This document shows positions 63,522-64,000 of a DNA stretch of 64,000 nt, in pieces (position 1 is the first letter of the stretch; the number at the start of each line of letters is the position of its first letter). The notes beneath the pieces are model-generated. The model was given only the letters and a program-made list of their open reading frames with translations. It searched no databases and was not told where the DNA came from. The stretch spans positions 248,001 through 312,000 of the forward strand of contig NZ_FNAO01000005.1 of the NCBI RefSeq assembly GCF_900101815.1. The letters run 5' to 3'. Made by a program: the position numbers and the translations under genes. The stretch comes from Pricia antarctica. GTDB lineage: Bacteria > Bacteroidota > Bacteroidia > Flavobacteriales > Flavobacteriaceae.

Positions 63522-64000
63522 CGTATGACGTGTCCCGAAATATTTCCTTCGACTATCGAATTGATCTCCTGTTCGCTACTGGTATGGATATCACCAATCA
63601 TCGTATGTTTTAATGCAAAGGCGGCCGTAGCGAAATCGATAGCTTTTTGTTGATGCCAGCCGTTCCCCAATGCATGCAGAAAACCCGCTGCAAAAGCATC
63701 TCCGGTACCAAAGCGATCTGTAATTTCGATGGAATACGTATTTGAAATTATGGGTTCATCCCCTGAAATAAAGGCCCCTCCCACTTGGTTTACCGAAGCG
63801 GAGCTGTGATCACGGATGGTAAACGCTAGCTGCTTTACCCCAAACACATGTCTTGCCTTTCGGAGGGCGTCGAGGGTCTGGTCGGTGTGATTGTTGCCGT
63901 TGAAGGTCAAACCATATACATCTTTTAGTACGCCAATGTTACCGAAAACCAAATCGGTATGTTGCAAAATCCGATTAAAAATCGTTTTTGCGGTATCGGA
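63518..64000 (-). CDS. kdgK: 2-dehydro-3-deoxygluconate kinase (PfkB family), C-terminal fragment
   Basis: The frame is open at the right edge, so the N-terminus is outside the window; about 160 residues are visible. The PfkB family signature IEITDRFGTGDAFAAGFLHA with the catalytic Asp (GTGD) is present, followed by NGWHQQKAIDFATAAFALKH. The visible part starts SDTAKTIFNRILQHTDLVFG, then NIGVLKDVYGL. It phosphorylates KDG to KDPG, the substrate of the coupled Eda aldolase. Start overlap with eda and the SMP-30 neighbour support a KDG assignment over other sugar kinases. Confidence 0.85.
   Translation of the reverse strand, partial: SDTAKTIFNRILQHTDLVFGNIGVLKDVYGLTFNGNNHTDQTLDALRKARHVFGVKQLAFTIRDHSSASVNQVGGAFISGDEPIISNTYSIEITDRFGTGDAFAAGFLHALGNGWHQQKAIDFATAAFALKHTMIGDIHTSSEQEINSIVEGNISGHVIR

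Overview
The window looks like chromosomal DNA of a marine member of the Flavobacteriaceae (phylum Bacteroidota). Reasons: several promoters carry the Bacteroidota -7 element TAnnTTTG; leaders are short and A-rich rather than Shine-Dalgarno-like; there are bacillithiol-type (BshC), T6SS subtype iii-type (VgrG plus DUF4280 PAAR-like), CarboxypepD_reg TonB-receptor and RND-TolC fusion genes; and several small families are typical of this group. No rRNA, tRNA, CRISPR array, integrase or classical insertion sequence was seen.

Layout. 1-4.3 kb: end of an outer-membrane barrel gene, a Gre factor, a DUF3124 lipoprotein, a TrkA_C membrane protein, a broken 5-hydroxyisourate hydrolase gene and an MFS exporter. 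4.3-7 kb: Nramp metal transporter fused to a universal-stress domain, divergent from a DtxR/MntR-type regulator, with a candidate operator between them. 7.2-12.5 kb: dabA-dabB inorganic-carbon uptake genes plus a small protein, divergent from a LysR regulator. 12.6-20.6 kb: metal-resistance operon (DUF6660, CzcA-type RND fused to TolC, adaptor, P1B ATPase). 21-25.6 kb: AraC regulator, TonB-linked receptor, a helical-bundle membrane protein and a small secreted protein. 25.7-30.9 kb: a four-gene TetR/ABC/HlyD/TolC export operon whose ABC ATPase lacks its catalytic motifs. 31-35.3 kb: ferritin, a secreted TIM-barrel isomerase, nitronate monooxygenase, mnmA. 35.6-38 kb: fasciclin lipoprotein followed by decayed DNA with a fasciclin remnant and a tandem hairpin array. 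38-48.4 kb: mostly housekeeping (yidC, pyrG, guaA) with small envelope genes. 50.2-55.5 kb: an orphan T6SS island (VgrG, PAAR-like lipase-type effector, lipoprotein likely to be its immunity factor). 55.7-64 kb: PLP decarboxylase, bshC, M14 carboxypeptidase, and a sugar-acid catabolic group (SMP-30 lactonase, eda, kdgK).

Most notable signals outside ordinary annotation: (1) a dispersed element of about 155 bp, two full copies (30888-31041 and 62706-62865) and one truncated inverted copy (37336-37389) fused to the broken fasciclin gene; its ends form inverted repeats that differ between copies, as in a foldback/MITE-like element or structured RNA; (2) a four-unit tandem array with a 64-65 bp period and terminator-like hairpins (37726-37984); (3) the VgrG-effector-immunity island; (4) an ABC exporter that has lost LSGGQ and Walker B; (5) probable leaderless transcription of guaA and the DUF6660 gene; (6) a uraH pseudogene whose C-terminal YSTYRGS signature is intact but in the wrong frame.

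All calls come from reading the sequence and from remembered family features; no database search was run.
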